Assembly (NCBI RefSeq): GCF_027891095.1
Contig: NZ_JAQIIO010000008.1
Coordinates: 1 to 64,000 of the forward strand
Direction: 5' to 3'
Origin: Aliiroseovarius salicola
GTDB lineage: Bacteria; Pseudomonadota; Alphaproteobacteria; Rhodobacterales; Rhodobacteraceae
DNA length: 64,000 bases
This document shows positions 55,550 through 64,000 of the stretch, in pieces (position 1 is the stretch's first letter; the number at the start of each line of letters is the position of its first letter). Below the pieces are notes generated by a model, which ran no database searches, was not told where the DNA came from, and saw only the letters and a list, made by a program, of their open reading frames with translations. The position numbers and the translations under genes are program-made.

Positions 55550-56389
55550 ATGGATTACAAGACAATTACCACCGTCCTGACCGACAAAAGTCTTTGCAAA
55601 TCAGCATTTAATGCCGCGCTGAACCTCGCTCAGGCCAGAGATGCCCACCTCAATGCAATCTGCCTTGGACTCGATCATTCACAGCAGGGTTTCTACTATG
55701 CCGGTGCCTCGGCAATGGTCATTCAGGACAATTTGGCGCAGGCCCGCGAAGCCGCCTTGGAAGTGGAAGACGGCATCAGAACCAAATTGTCAGGCGCGGT
55801 CTGCCCATGGTCTACATCAACCGTTACCGCACAGATGGTCGCCCTGAACGGCCTTATTGCGCACCACACACGGTTTTCCGATCTGGTTGTGCTGCCAAGA
55901 CCATATGGCGAAGGGCGCGGCCACGAAATGGAAGCCATTGTTGAAGCTGCGCTGTTTGATGGCTCGGTTCCGATACTCGTCATGCCTGATGAGACCGAAC
56001 TGGCAGACCCCATCAAGAACGTCGTTGTTGCGTGGAATGAAAGCACCGAAGCGCTGCGCGCCATCCGCCACGCAATGCCAATCTTGTCGCGCGCCGAGAA
56101 TGTCTCGATTGCAATCATTGATCCTCCCACTCACGGGCCAGAGCGTTCGGACCCCGGTGGATTGCTCAGTCAGATGTTGGCCCGACATGGTGTGCGGGCT
56201 GAAGTTGCGGTGCTGGCAAAAACCATGCCGAGGATCTCAGACATTCTGAACCGCCATGCTCGCGACAAAGACGCAGATCTGATTGTCATGGGCGCTTACG
56301 GACATTCGCGTTTCCGCGAATCAATCCTTGGTGGTGCGACACGACACATGCTGGAAGTCTCGGAAAAACCTGTTTTTCTGACCCACTGA
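55550..56389 (+). CDS. Universal stress protein (tandem UspA type)
   Basis: A 279-residue protein with two Usp-like halves. The C-terminal half ends with the ATP-binding motif LIVMGAYGHSRFRESILGG. The ATG at 55550 was preferred because the protein fold begins at DYKTITTVLTD. Divergent from ccoN with FNR boxes between, so it is probably a low-oxygen stress protein; the exact role is unknown. Confidence 0.82.
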   Translation: MDYKTITTVLTDKSLCKSAFNAALNLAQARDAHLNAICLGLDHSQQGFYYAGASAMVIQDNLAQAREAALEVEDGIRTKLSGAVCPWSTSTVTAQMVALNGLIAHHTRFSDLVVLPRPYGEGRGHEMEAIVEAALFDGSVPILVMPDETELADPIKNVVVAWNESTEALRAIRHAMPILSRAENVSIAIIDPPTHGPERSDPGGLLSQMLARHGVRAEVAVLAKTMPRISDILNRHARDKDADLIVMGAYGHSRFRESILGGATRHMLEVSEKPVFLTH

Positions 56390-56429
56390 GGAGATGCAAT
56401 ACGCCCAACAAGAGGGCAAAGTGTTTGCA

Positions 56430-57182
56430 TCAGGTCAGCGGTCCTCCGTCCACATCATCTCCGGTTTCAGCCAGAAGCACCTCGATATCCGGAATTATGA
56501 CGTGACGCTTGCCCTCAAGTATGATGACCCCTGCTTTTTTCAGAGCCGATATCTGACGGCTGACAGTTTCCAGCGTCAGTCCAAGATAATCTGCCATTGC
56601 TTCCCGCGTCAGCGGCAGATCCAGGCTCATGCCTGAGGTGGGTGGCGTTTTGCCCAGAACCACATCCCGGCGCGCGAGGATCGCCAGAAGACTGGCAATC
56701 TTTTCACGCGCAGTCTTCCGCCCAAGCACCAGCATCCATTCGCGCGCGCTGTCCAGTTCGTCAAGCGTCATCTGCAATAGACGCGTGCCGATAGAGGGGG
56801 TCGAGGCCATCAACTCTTCAAACGGCTTCTTGCGGAAGCAACAAACAGTAAGATCGGAAACCGCCACCACGTCAAAAGGCGCCAAATCCCGACCGGGACG
56901 ACCGATGAAATCCGATGGCAGGAGCAACCCAACCATTTGCGTGCGCCCATCCTCCATCGTCTGGCTCAGGGTCGCAATACCACTGACAACCGAAGCGACA
57001 AATTCCATATGGTCGCCTGCCCAAATCACTGGCTGCCCAGCCTCGTAGCTACGGTAGTATTTGATAGCGTCCAGCCGATCGAGTTCGTCCGGCTCACAGC
57101 GCGAGCAAACGGCACGATGGCGAATGGGGCAGGAGCCGCAATCGCGAGGGTTGAAGGCGGCGTCTTTTATAGCTGTGTTCAT
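56430..57182 (-). CDS. fnrL: FnrL-type Crp/Fnr oxygen-sensing regulator
   Basis: A 250-residue Crp/Fnr protein. The N-terminal cysteine cluster (CGSCPIRHRAVCSRCEPDEL, residues about 16-35) plus a later Cys would hold the oxygen-labile [4Fe-4S] cluster. A cyclic-nucleotide-like beta-barrel, dimer helix and a winged helix (LTREAMADYLGLTLETVSRQ, then ISALKKAG) follow; the recognition residues ETVSRQ suit TTGAT sites. The FNR box at 57212, 30 bp upstream, suggests autoregulation. Its targets in the window include ccoN, ccoG, hemN and perhaps uspA. The start has no clear ribosome site and may be leaderless. Confidence 0.93.
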   Translation of the reverse strand: MNTAIKDAAFNPRDCGSCPIRHRAVCSRCEPDELDRLDAIKYYRSYEAGQPVIWAGDHMEFVASVVSGIATLSQTMEDGRTQMVGLLLPSDFIGRPGRDLAPFDVVAVSDLTVCCFRKKPFEELMASTPSIGTRLLQMTLDELDSAREWMLVLGRKTAREKIASLLAILARRDVVLGKTPPTSGMSLDLPLTREAMADYLGLTLETVSRQISALKKAGVIILEGKRHVIIPDIEVLLAETGDDVDGGPLT

Positions 57183-57211
57183 TTTAAAAATTTAACGGAT
57201 CAATGATCCGC

Positions 57212-57225
57212 TTGATCCTGATCAA
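57212..57225. promoter_or_regulatory. FNR box between fnrL and hemN
   Basis: TTGATCCTGATCAA is a perfect FNR consensus (TTGAT-N4-ATCAA) in the 78-bp space between the divergent starts. It sits 36 bp before the hemN ATG and 30 bp before fnrL, and probably serves both. Confidence 0.88.
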
Positions 57226-57260
57226 GGTTATGGTCGCGTTTCACGTTACACGCTACTGGA

Positions 57261-58616
57261 ATGCAGACACTTACGCAACTCAGACGCCTTGGACTTTTTG
57301 ACGCTCGTGTGCCCCGCTACACAAGCTATCCAACGGCCCCGCATTTTAAACCGGGCTTTGGCCCTGACGTGGTTACCGATTGGATCAAGGCGATCCCGTC
57401 GGGAGATTCGATCTCACTTTATGTCCACATCCCGTTTTGCCGCCGCCTGTGCTGGTTCTGCGCCTGTCGCACCCAGGGCACAGCTACGGCAGAGCCCGTG
57501 CGTGCCTATCTCGATACGCTCAAGCAGGAATTGGCGACGCTGAAAGGGTTGATTGCCCCTGGGGTAAAGATGGAGCACCTGCACTGGGGCGGTGGCACGC
57601 CGACCTTGTTGCAACCCGAGATGATCACCGAACTGACGGAAGCGATCCTGGACACGCTTCCCCTTGCGGACAATGCACAGTTTTCGGTTGAAATCGACCC
57701 CTCCGAAGTGGACGGCGCCCGCTTGGATGCCTTAGCCGAAGCGGGTATGAACCGCGCCTCAATTGGCGTGCAGGATTTCGACCCGATGATCCAGGAAGTC
57801 ATTGGCCGCCCTCAGAGCTATGAGATCACCAAAGAAACCGTGGATGGGCTGCGCGCGCGCGGCATCACCAGCCTGAACATGGATATTCTCTATGGCCTGC
57901 CCCATCAGAATGAGGCGCGGATCACGGATTCGGTCAACAAGCTGATCAGCCTCAGCCCCGACCGGGTTGCGCTTTTTGGCTATGCACATGTTCCATGGAT
58001 GGCGCGACGCCAAAACCTGATCCCAACCGAAGCCCTGCCCACCCCGGAAGGTCGGTTGGAGTTGTTCAATACCGCCCGCGAGCTGTTCCTCGAAGCGGGG
58101 TATGAAGAAATCGGAATTGACCACTTCGCGAAACCCGAAGACGGTTTGGCCACGGCCCACAAAGCCGGCACGATGCGTCGGAATTTCCAGGGCTATACGG
58201 AAGACAGTTCCGAGGTTCTGATCGGTATGGGCGCCAGCTCAATCTCACGTTACCCTCAGGGATACGCACAAAACGAACCAGCCACATCGAAATATCAGGT
58301 TGCGGCCCGCGCCGGCACACTAACGACGGCAAAAGGCCATGCGTTTGATCATGACGATCTTGTACGCGGTCGTATCATCGAACTTCTGTTGTGCGACTTC
58401 GAAGTGGATTTTGAACAGGTGGCATCTGAGTTGAAGGATGACACTGCGCGCCTGATCGCCATGGCTGATGGTCTGGATGAAGCTATGCCGGGCACAATCT
58501 CCTTCACAGGCAACACTATGCGAATCGAAGACACGGCGCGCCCCCTCGCCCGCATCGTAGCAAGGTATTTCGACGCCTATGAAATGAATGAAGCAGGGCA
58601 CAGCCAAGCCGTATAA
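57261..58616 (+). CDS. hemN: Oxygen-independent coproporphyrinogen III dehydrogenase
   Basis: A 451-residue radical-SAM enzyme that converts coproporphyrinogen III to protoporphyrinogen IX under low oxygen. The N-terminal PRYTSYPTAPHFKPGFG is typical of HemN, the cluster motif is YVHIPFCRRLCWFCACR (CxxxCxxC plus a nearby Cys), and the SAM-binding region follows with HWGGGTPTLL. GQYDF-type HemZ features are absent, so HemN is favoured. It supplies haem for the cbb3 oxidase under FnrL control. Confidence 0.94.
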   Translation: MQTLTQLRRLGLFDARVPRYTSYPTAPHFKPGFGPDVVTDWIKAIPSGDSISLYVHIPFCRRLCWFCACRTQGTATAEPVRAYLDTLKQELATLKGLIAPGVKMEHLHWGGGTPTLLQPEMITELTEAILDTLPLADNAQFSVEIDPSEVDGARLDALAEAGMNRASIGVQDFDPMIQEVIGRPQSYEITKETVDGLRARGITSLNMDILYGLPHQNEARITDSVNKLISLSPDRVALFGYAHVPWMARRQNLIPTEALPTPEGRLELFNTARELFLEAGYEEIGIDHFAKPEDGLATAHKAGTMRRNFQGYTEDSSEVLIGMGASSISRYPQGYAQNEPATSKYQVAARAGTLTTAKGHAFDHDDLVRGRIIELLLCDFEVDFEQVASELKDDTARLIAMADGLDEAMPGTISFTGNTMRIEDTARPLARIVARYFDAYEMNEAGHSQAV

Positions 58617-58637
58617 CCTGAAAAGATACTCCGATTT

Positions 58638-58666
58638 GGGCGCATCGATTATCGGTGCGCCTTTTT
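58638..58666 (+). terminator. Terminator after hemN
   Basis: Stem arms GGCGCA and TGCGCC, extended by TCGAT/ATCGG inside, then CTTTTTC. It ends hemN. Confidence 0.85.
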
Positions 58667-58672
58667 CATTTC

Positions 58673-58743
58673 ACTAGAAAACTAGAAAACTAGAAAACTA
58701 GAAAACTAGAAAACTAGAAAACTAGAAAACTAGAAAACTAGAA
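58673..58743. repeat. 8-bp tandem repeat (ACTAGAAA)
   Basis: Eight perfect copies of ACTAGAAA in tandem (58673-58736) plus a partial ninth (ACTAGAA). They sit between the hemN terminator and the convergent lipase gene. No coding role is likely; copy number should vary by slippage. Confidence 0.95.
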
Positions 58744-58874
58744 TCGATCCTTGAAGTGTTGGCAAGGCTGTATCTGGCAAAACGGGGCAGCCAATGAACC
58801 AGCGCTTATAAGTGACCTGTCACGCCAACCTTAAACACAATCACAGGCTTCTGGTTCAGAGTGATCTCGCATCC

Positions 58875-59636
58875 TCAATCCAGATACCCAGCCTCCCGAG
58901 CAACCCGTTCGATCACATCCCCGATTGTCAGACCATGCTCAAACGCTCCGGTTTGCAAAAACGAAATCGCCTCAGCAATGACCAATGGATTGGTCATCAT
59001 GAACGTGTGGGTCACCGGAAGGGTAATGTGATCCGACATCCCTTCTATCATCGTGTTTTGCACAGAAACTTTTCCGTCATCCTCTCCCTCAATCAGCGCC
59101 GAATAGATCGGATTTAGCGACCTGTTTCCGGCAATTACGCCGAGCTCGAAATCCGGGCTTCCAACTTGGTTCGGAACAGAGTGCTGACCTGTGCCCAGTT
59201 GTAAGCCCGCCGGACCATTGATCCATTCAAATGGCTCCAGAGACCCAAAGGCATCCACCAGCTGTGAGCCATTGTTTGGGGGGGCCAGCATAACCACGCG
59301 ACCGAGAACCTTTGGCTGATTTTCTTCCAACCAGACCCGTACAAGGATCCCTCCCATCGAGTGAGTGACAAAATGGGTCGGCTGATCACCACAGGCCTGA
59401 ACCGCGGGCGGTATAGCCTGTTCCACAAGAGCGCCAATTTTCGCCTCAGTTGAGGGATAGCCAAGATTGACCACTTCATAACCCTCAAGTTCCAGCGCCT
59501 CCTCCATCACCCAAAGAGACGACGGAGATCGTGCCAATCCGTGCAGCAGGACGACGCATTCCGCTGCCGCGGGAAGAGGGGCACTCAGTGCCATCAGAAG
59601 CGGCAGAAGAAATTTGTTATAGGATCTTTTGAACAT
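58875..59636 (-). CDS. Secreted alpha/beta-hydrolase (lipase-like)
   Basis: A 253-residue protein with a signal peptide ([20 protein letters not shown], cleaved near LPAAAE). The core has an oxyanion-hole element [15 protein letters not shown], nucleophile elbow [15 protein letters not shown], and a probable acid/His pair in the C-terminal half ([10 protein letters not shown] and VTHTFMMTN). The pattern resembles PGAP1-like or lecithin-acyltransferase-like esterases. Its substrate is unknown. It is convergent with hemN across the tandem repeat. Confidence 0.8.
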   Translation of the reverse strand: MFKRSYNKFLLPLLMALSAPLPAAAECVVLLHGLARSPSSLWVMEEALELEGYEVVNLGYPSTEAKIGALVEQAIPPAVQACGDQPTHFVTHSMGGILVRVWLEENQPKVLGRVVMLAPPNNGSQLVDAFGSLEPFEWINGPAGLQLGTGQHSVPNQVGSPDFELGVIAGNRSLNPIYSALIEGEDDGKVSVQNTMIEGMSDHITLPVTHTFMMTNPLVIAEAISFLQTGAFEHGLTIGDVIERVAREAGYLD

Positions 59637-59710
59637 GAAACATAAATAGGAAAGATTTTATCACGATGCGAGGGGTAGCTGGGACATGCGCGGATTTGCG
59701 CATTGCTCCG

Positions 59711-59732
59711 AAAAGGGCGCCCGCAGGCGCCC
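59711..59732 (-). terminator. Terminator of the bactofilin-like gene
   Basis: Stem GGGCGCC with GGCGCCC around CGCA, followed on the minus strand by TTTT. Confidence 0.8.
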
Positions 59733-59764
59733 TCCATTGTTGCTCAGGTATCACCTGAAGACAC

Positions 59765-60901
59765 TCAGACTTCGGTATAGAAACCCGGGGCAAACCAGCG
59801 GATCATGAGAGCCCCTGCGCCTGCCAATGTGACGGCAAGCACCATTGGCCACCCCACCACCGGGATCAATGCCAAAACGGTGACGGACACAGCTCCTACC
59901 AAGGCTGCAACAGCGCGCTCCAGGAAGGTCACTGGCAACGGTTGCCCCGCCAATTTGACCGCACCAACTCCCAGGAGGTAGGTCCCGATTACATATCCCG
60001 CAATCCCTAACAGCACCGCACCAAGGATCGCGAAGGGCGCGAGGAGAATGCCATAACCGGTGGCCCCTAAAACGAACAAGGCTCCAGCCAATGCGGATAT
60101 GGATAGAAAGCCCATCCAGATCGCACGAAACGGGCTTTCCAGTGTGCGATCACGCAATCCCATCAGGAAACCTGGGGCAAAATAAGCAACAACGCTGGCA
60201 ACAACGGTGAGGGTGAGGATTGCGCCGATTTTTCCTCCGAGCCAGGACAGAAAGCCCCCATTGCTTTCGGGGGCACGCGTTGCGCCCCCTTCAGGCGAGG
60301 CAGATCCGTCAAACTCGTCCGCAGCGAGGCGTTCAATGCGATCCGCTGAAACCACATGATCCGGCACATCGATTGCATCCACATCTTCGGCATAAAGATA
60401 AAGTGTGCCATCAATACGCGCATTCGCCCCGAAAGAGATGTTGTCGGTGGCAAAGCTGGCGTCACCTGCGATCACCTCGGTCAACAGAATGTTTTCCGCA
60501 GCAACCAAAGCACTGTCACCAACAGAGCCCGTAATTTCAACCCGTTGCGCTGCAACGCGCAGATCACCCGAGACAGGTGCGGCCACCAGCACGGTATCCC
60601 CTGCCAATTGCGCATCTCCGCCCACACTTGCGGCCAGGTTCACATTCATACCCGCAGCATAGACATTGTTGCCCACGGGGCCGGAAACAGAGACCGAACG
60701 CCCCCCAGCATGGGCGGATCCTTCTACCGGGGCGGAAATCACCACGGTGTTGCCCGCAATAAAGGCATCATCAACCGCGTCGCCACTTAGGGTGACATTG
60801 TCACCTGCCATATAGGCGTCATCGCCAAACCGATAAACCTCTTGCGCGCTCACAGGCAGCGCTGCAAGGGTCAGCAAAGAAATAAGCAAAGGTCGAAACA
60901 T
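59765..60901 (-). CDS. Bactofilin-like beta-helix protein with membrane C-terminus
   Basis: A 378-residue protein. A signal peptide (MFRPLLISLLTLAALPVSAQ) is followed by a beta-helix of repeated short strands (about residues 30-190: DAYMAGDNVTLSGDAVDDAF, then IAGNTVVISAPVEGSAHAGG, and so on), the repeating glycine/valine ladder seen in bactofilins and polymer-forming cytoskeletal proteins. A linker and about four membrane helices (240-370) follow. The combination of exported beta-helix and multi-span C-terminus suggests an envelope scaffold. No named family can be assigned with confidence. Confidence 0.65.
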   Translation of the reverse strand: MFRPLLISLLTLAALPVSAQEVYRFGDDAYMAGDNVTLSGDAVDDAFIAGNTVVISAPVEGSAHAGGRSVSVSGPVGNNVYAAGMNVNLAASVGGDAQLAGDTVLVAAPVSGDLRVAAQRVEITGSVGDSALVAAENILLTEVIAGDASFATDNISFGANARIDGTLYLYAEDVDAIDVPDHVVSADRIERLAADEFDGSASPEGGATRAPESNGGFLSWLGGKIGAILTLTVVASVVAYFAPGFLMGLRDRTLESPFRAIWMGFLSISALAGALFVLGATGYGILLAPFAILGAVLLGIAGYVIGTYLLGVGAVKLAGQPLPVTFLERAVAALVGAVSVTVLALIPVVGWPMVLAVTLAGAGALMIRWFAPGFYTEV

Positions 60902-61012
60902 GGCTGTCTCCGCCAAAATTCATGTTACAGGCGTTAACATAGGCGGGATGACCGGAAGTTGTAAGGGGGAAACGAAAAATTCTCCCCCCCCCCTTATTCG
61001 CCCTCTTTCGGC

Positions 61013-61042
61013 AAAAGAAATGGCGGCCCGAAGACCGCCATT
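61013..61042 (-). terminator. Terminator after groEL
   Basis: Stem AATGGCGG with CCGCCATT around the loop, T-run on the minus strand (TTTCTTTT). Ends groES-groEL. Confidence 0.88.
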
Positions 61043-61085
61043 CCTAATTTCTGCGAGATGCAGCGTTTACCATCTGGCAAACTGC

Positions 61086-62768
<1,683 letters not shown>

Positions 62769-62776
62769 TCAGACGA

Positions 62777-63064
62777 TCAGGACAGGATGCCCATGATGTC
62801 GCTTTCTTTCATGATCAGCAGCTCTTCACCGTCGATGGTGATTTCGGTGCCGGACCATTTGCCGAACAGGACTTTATCGCCTGCGTTCACGGCCGGTGCG
62901 ATCAGTTCGCCGCTATCTTTGCGGGCACCTTCGCCAACCGAGATCACTTCGCCTTCGGCGGGTTTCTCTTTGGCGCTTTCGGGGATGATCAGGCCACCTG
63001 CGGTTTTTTCGTCGCTTTCAACACGGCGAACCAGAACGCGGTCATGCAGCGGAGTAAATGCCAT
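62777..63064 (-). CDS. groES: 10-kDa co-chaperonin GroES
   Basis: A 95-residue protein with [20 protein letters not shown], the mobile loop [17 protein letters not shown] and roof-loop region, and C-terminal DIMGIL. It caps GroEL. GGGAGCC precedes the ATG. It is first in the operon; a CIRCE operator lies about 50 bp upstream. Confidence 0.98.
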   Translation of the reverse strand: MAFTPLHDRVLVRRVESDEKTAGGLIIPESAKEKPAEGEVISVGEGARKDSGELIAPAVNAGDKVLFGKWSGTEITIDGEELLIMKESDIMGILS

Positions 63065-63115
63065 TTCTGAGGCTCCCTAAGCTCAGTTTCGTTTCAATTT
63101 GCGCTTTCTTGCGCT

Positions 63116-63142
63116 TTGGCACTCACCTGAGGAGAGTGCTAA
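63116..63142. promoter_or_regulatory. CIRCE operator of groESL
   Basis: TTGGCACTC-N9-GAGTGCTAA: a CIRCE element with one change from the TTAGCACTC-N9-GAGTGCTAA consensus, bound by HrcA. It lies 52-78 bp before groES, so groESL is heat-regulated by HrcA; the hrcA gene is not in the window. Confidence 0.9.
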
Positions 63143-63283
63143 CGGCGAAACAGTTAGGCATGTGATTGGGGGGTGTCAACAGCACCTAGCTCATTTTTTC
63201 CACTTGCGAAATGTCATTCACTGCAATTCATTTCAACTTATACGTTTTCAGAATTTAAGACCCTGACAAAACGGAGTGATTAC

Positions 63284-64000
63284 ATGCAACGTCTTTTCTC
63301 TTTGGCGCTCGCCACATTGTTCGCATTGAACGGCGCCGCCTATGCTCTGTGCACCGGTGCGAATGCTTTGGACAGCCTGCCTGCGTCGACACGTGTGGCC
63401 ATTCAAGACCGGGTAGATGGCATACCGTATTCTGAGGGGCTGCTGTGGCTAGCCGAGAAAGATCAACGCTCATTGGTCTTGATCGGAACGATCCACGTTC
63501 CTGATCCGCGGCTTGATACTCTGTTGGCGCAGCTACAACCGCATCTTGCCAGCGCTGATAAGCTCTTTCTTGAACTCACATCCGAAGAAGAACAGCTGTT
63601 TCAGTCCATGATGCAAAGAGATCCTGCAAAGTTTCTGATCATGTCCGGACCTGGATTGGATGAGAGGCTTTCCCCCGAAGCGTGGAGCAAGCTGACAGAT
63701 ACCCTTGCGGATCTTCCACATCTTGGCCTCCCTCCTGAAGCCGCCAGCCGGCTTCAGCCCTGGTTCCTTGGGCTATTGCTCGCCATGCCCCCTTGCATGT
63801 TCGACTCCCTTGCCCAAGGAAAACTTGGGCTTGACCGTCGCATTGAGAAAGCAGCGGCACAGCTGGATCTTCCAGCAGGCGGGCTAGATGACCCGCAATC
63901 ATTGATGGATATGTTTTCGGATCATCCTCTCGACGAACAGATCGAAGACATGGAAGCCGGCATAATGCTGATGGACCACGATCCATCTAGTATCGTTGCT
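63284..64000 (+). CDS. TraB/GumN-family protein, N-terminal part (runs off the window)
   Basis: An open frame of 239 codons from an ATG at 63284 (ACGGAGTGATTAC upstream) to the window edge. A signal peptide (MQRLFSLALATLFALNGAAY) is followed by the family hallmark LIGTIHVPDPRL with the metal-ligand histidine, and FLELTSEEEQ. TraB/GumN proteins are putative metalloproteases or erythromycin-esterase-like hydrolases; roles vary. A strand-opposite gene at the far right end is not visible. The remainder lies outside the window. Confidence 0.8.
   Translation, partial: MQRLFSLALATLFALNGAAYALCTGANALDSLPASTRVAIQDRVDGIPYSEGLLWLAEKDQRSLVLIGTIHVPDPRLDTLLAQLQPHLASADKLFLELTSEEEQLFQSMMQRDPAKFLIMSGPGLDERLSPEAWSKLTDTLADLPHLGLPPEAASRLQPWFLGLLLAMPPCMFDSLAQGKLGLDRRIEKAAAQLDLPAGGLDDPQSLMDMFSDHPLDEQIEDMEAGIMLMDHDPSSIVA

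Noticed and set aside
58673..58743. Tandem octamers as CRISPR or a coding repeat
   Set aside because: No spacers, period 8 is not a multiple of 3, and no open frame uses it.

Overview
The window comes from an alphaproteobacterium of the Rhodobacteraceae (Roseobacter group). This rests on the mdh-sucCD-sucAB-lpd and sdhCDAB blocks, ethylmalonyl-CoA pathway genes (mesaconyl-CoA hydratase and a CitE/Mcl2-type enzyme), an FnrL-type regulator next to hemN and ccoNOQP-ccoGHIS, a FYDLN-type acidic protein beside tRNA-Ala, and phosphonoacetate hydrolase. The genus cannot be fixed from sequence reading alone.

Layout. Positions 1-6023 hold a minus-strand phosphonate operon (iron alcohol dehydrogenase, phnD, phnC, phnE, phnE, and phnA running off the left edge) with a divergent LysR regulator. 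A truncated IS3-type element follows (6027-6546), then cpdB and a flavin monooxygenase-like gene (6786-10553). Positions 10923-18657 are a small integrative element in the 3' half of tRNA-Ala(GGC). It has 48-bp identical direct repeats at both ends, a tyrosine integrase, a large STAND-ATPase/LuxR regulator divergent from a SnoaL-like protein, a DMT exporter, and about 1.2 kb of non-coding DNA with 9-bp iterons. A second copy of the element's terminal arm left of 10923 suggests an older element at the same tRNA.

Positions 18810-42142 are conserved backbone: FYDLN protein, a YgjP-like metallopeptidase, a GntR/FCD regulator, a TerB-domain protein, lpd, sucBADC, mdh, a TauE permease, mcl2-nnrU-mch, and sdhCDAB with a sulfotransferase/glycosyltransferase gene lodged between sdhA and sdhB. 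The GntR gene, sucC and sdhC share GTGATCAC palindromes. At sucC and sdhC the palindromes are paired at exactly 21 bp, which points to a local TCA-cycle regulon run by the neighbouring GntR protein. Broken genes lie at 41176-42142.

Positions 42254-47016 hold an FtsX/LolD-like ABC exporter divergent from a TesA-like esterase, then a NarL-type regulator. Positions 47021-58616 are a microaerobic block: ccoS, ccoI, ccoH, ccoG, ccoP, ccoQ, ccoO, ccoN, uspA, fnrL and hemN, with four FNR boxes in the promoters. The right end has an 8-bp tandem repeat, a secreted lipase-like hydrolase, a bactofilin-like membrane protein, groESL with a CIRCE operator, and the start of a TraB/GumN-family gene.
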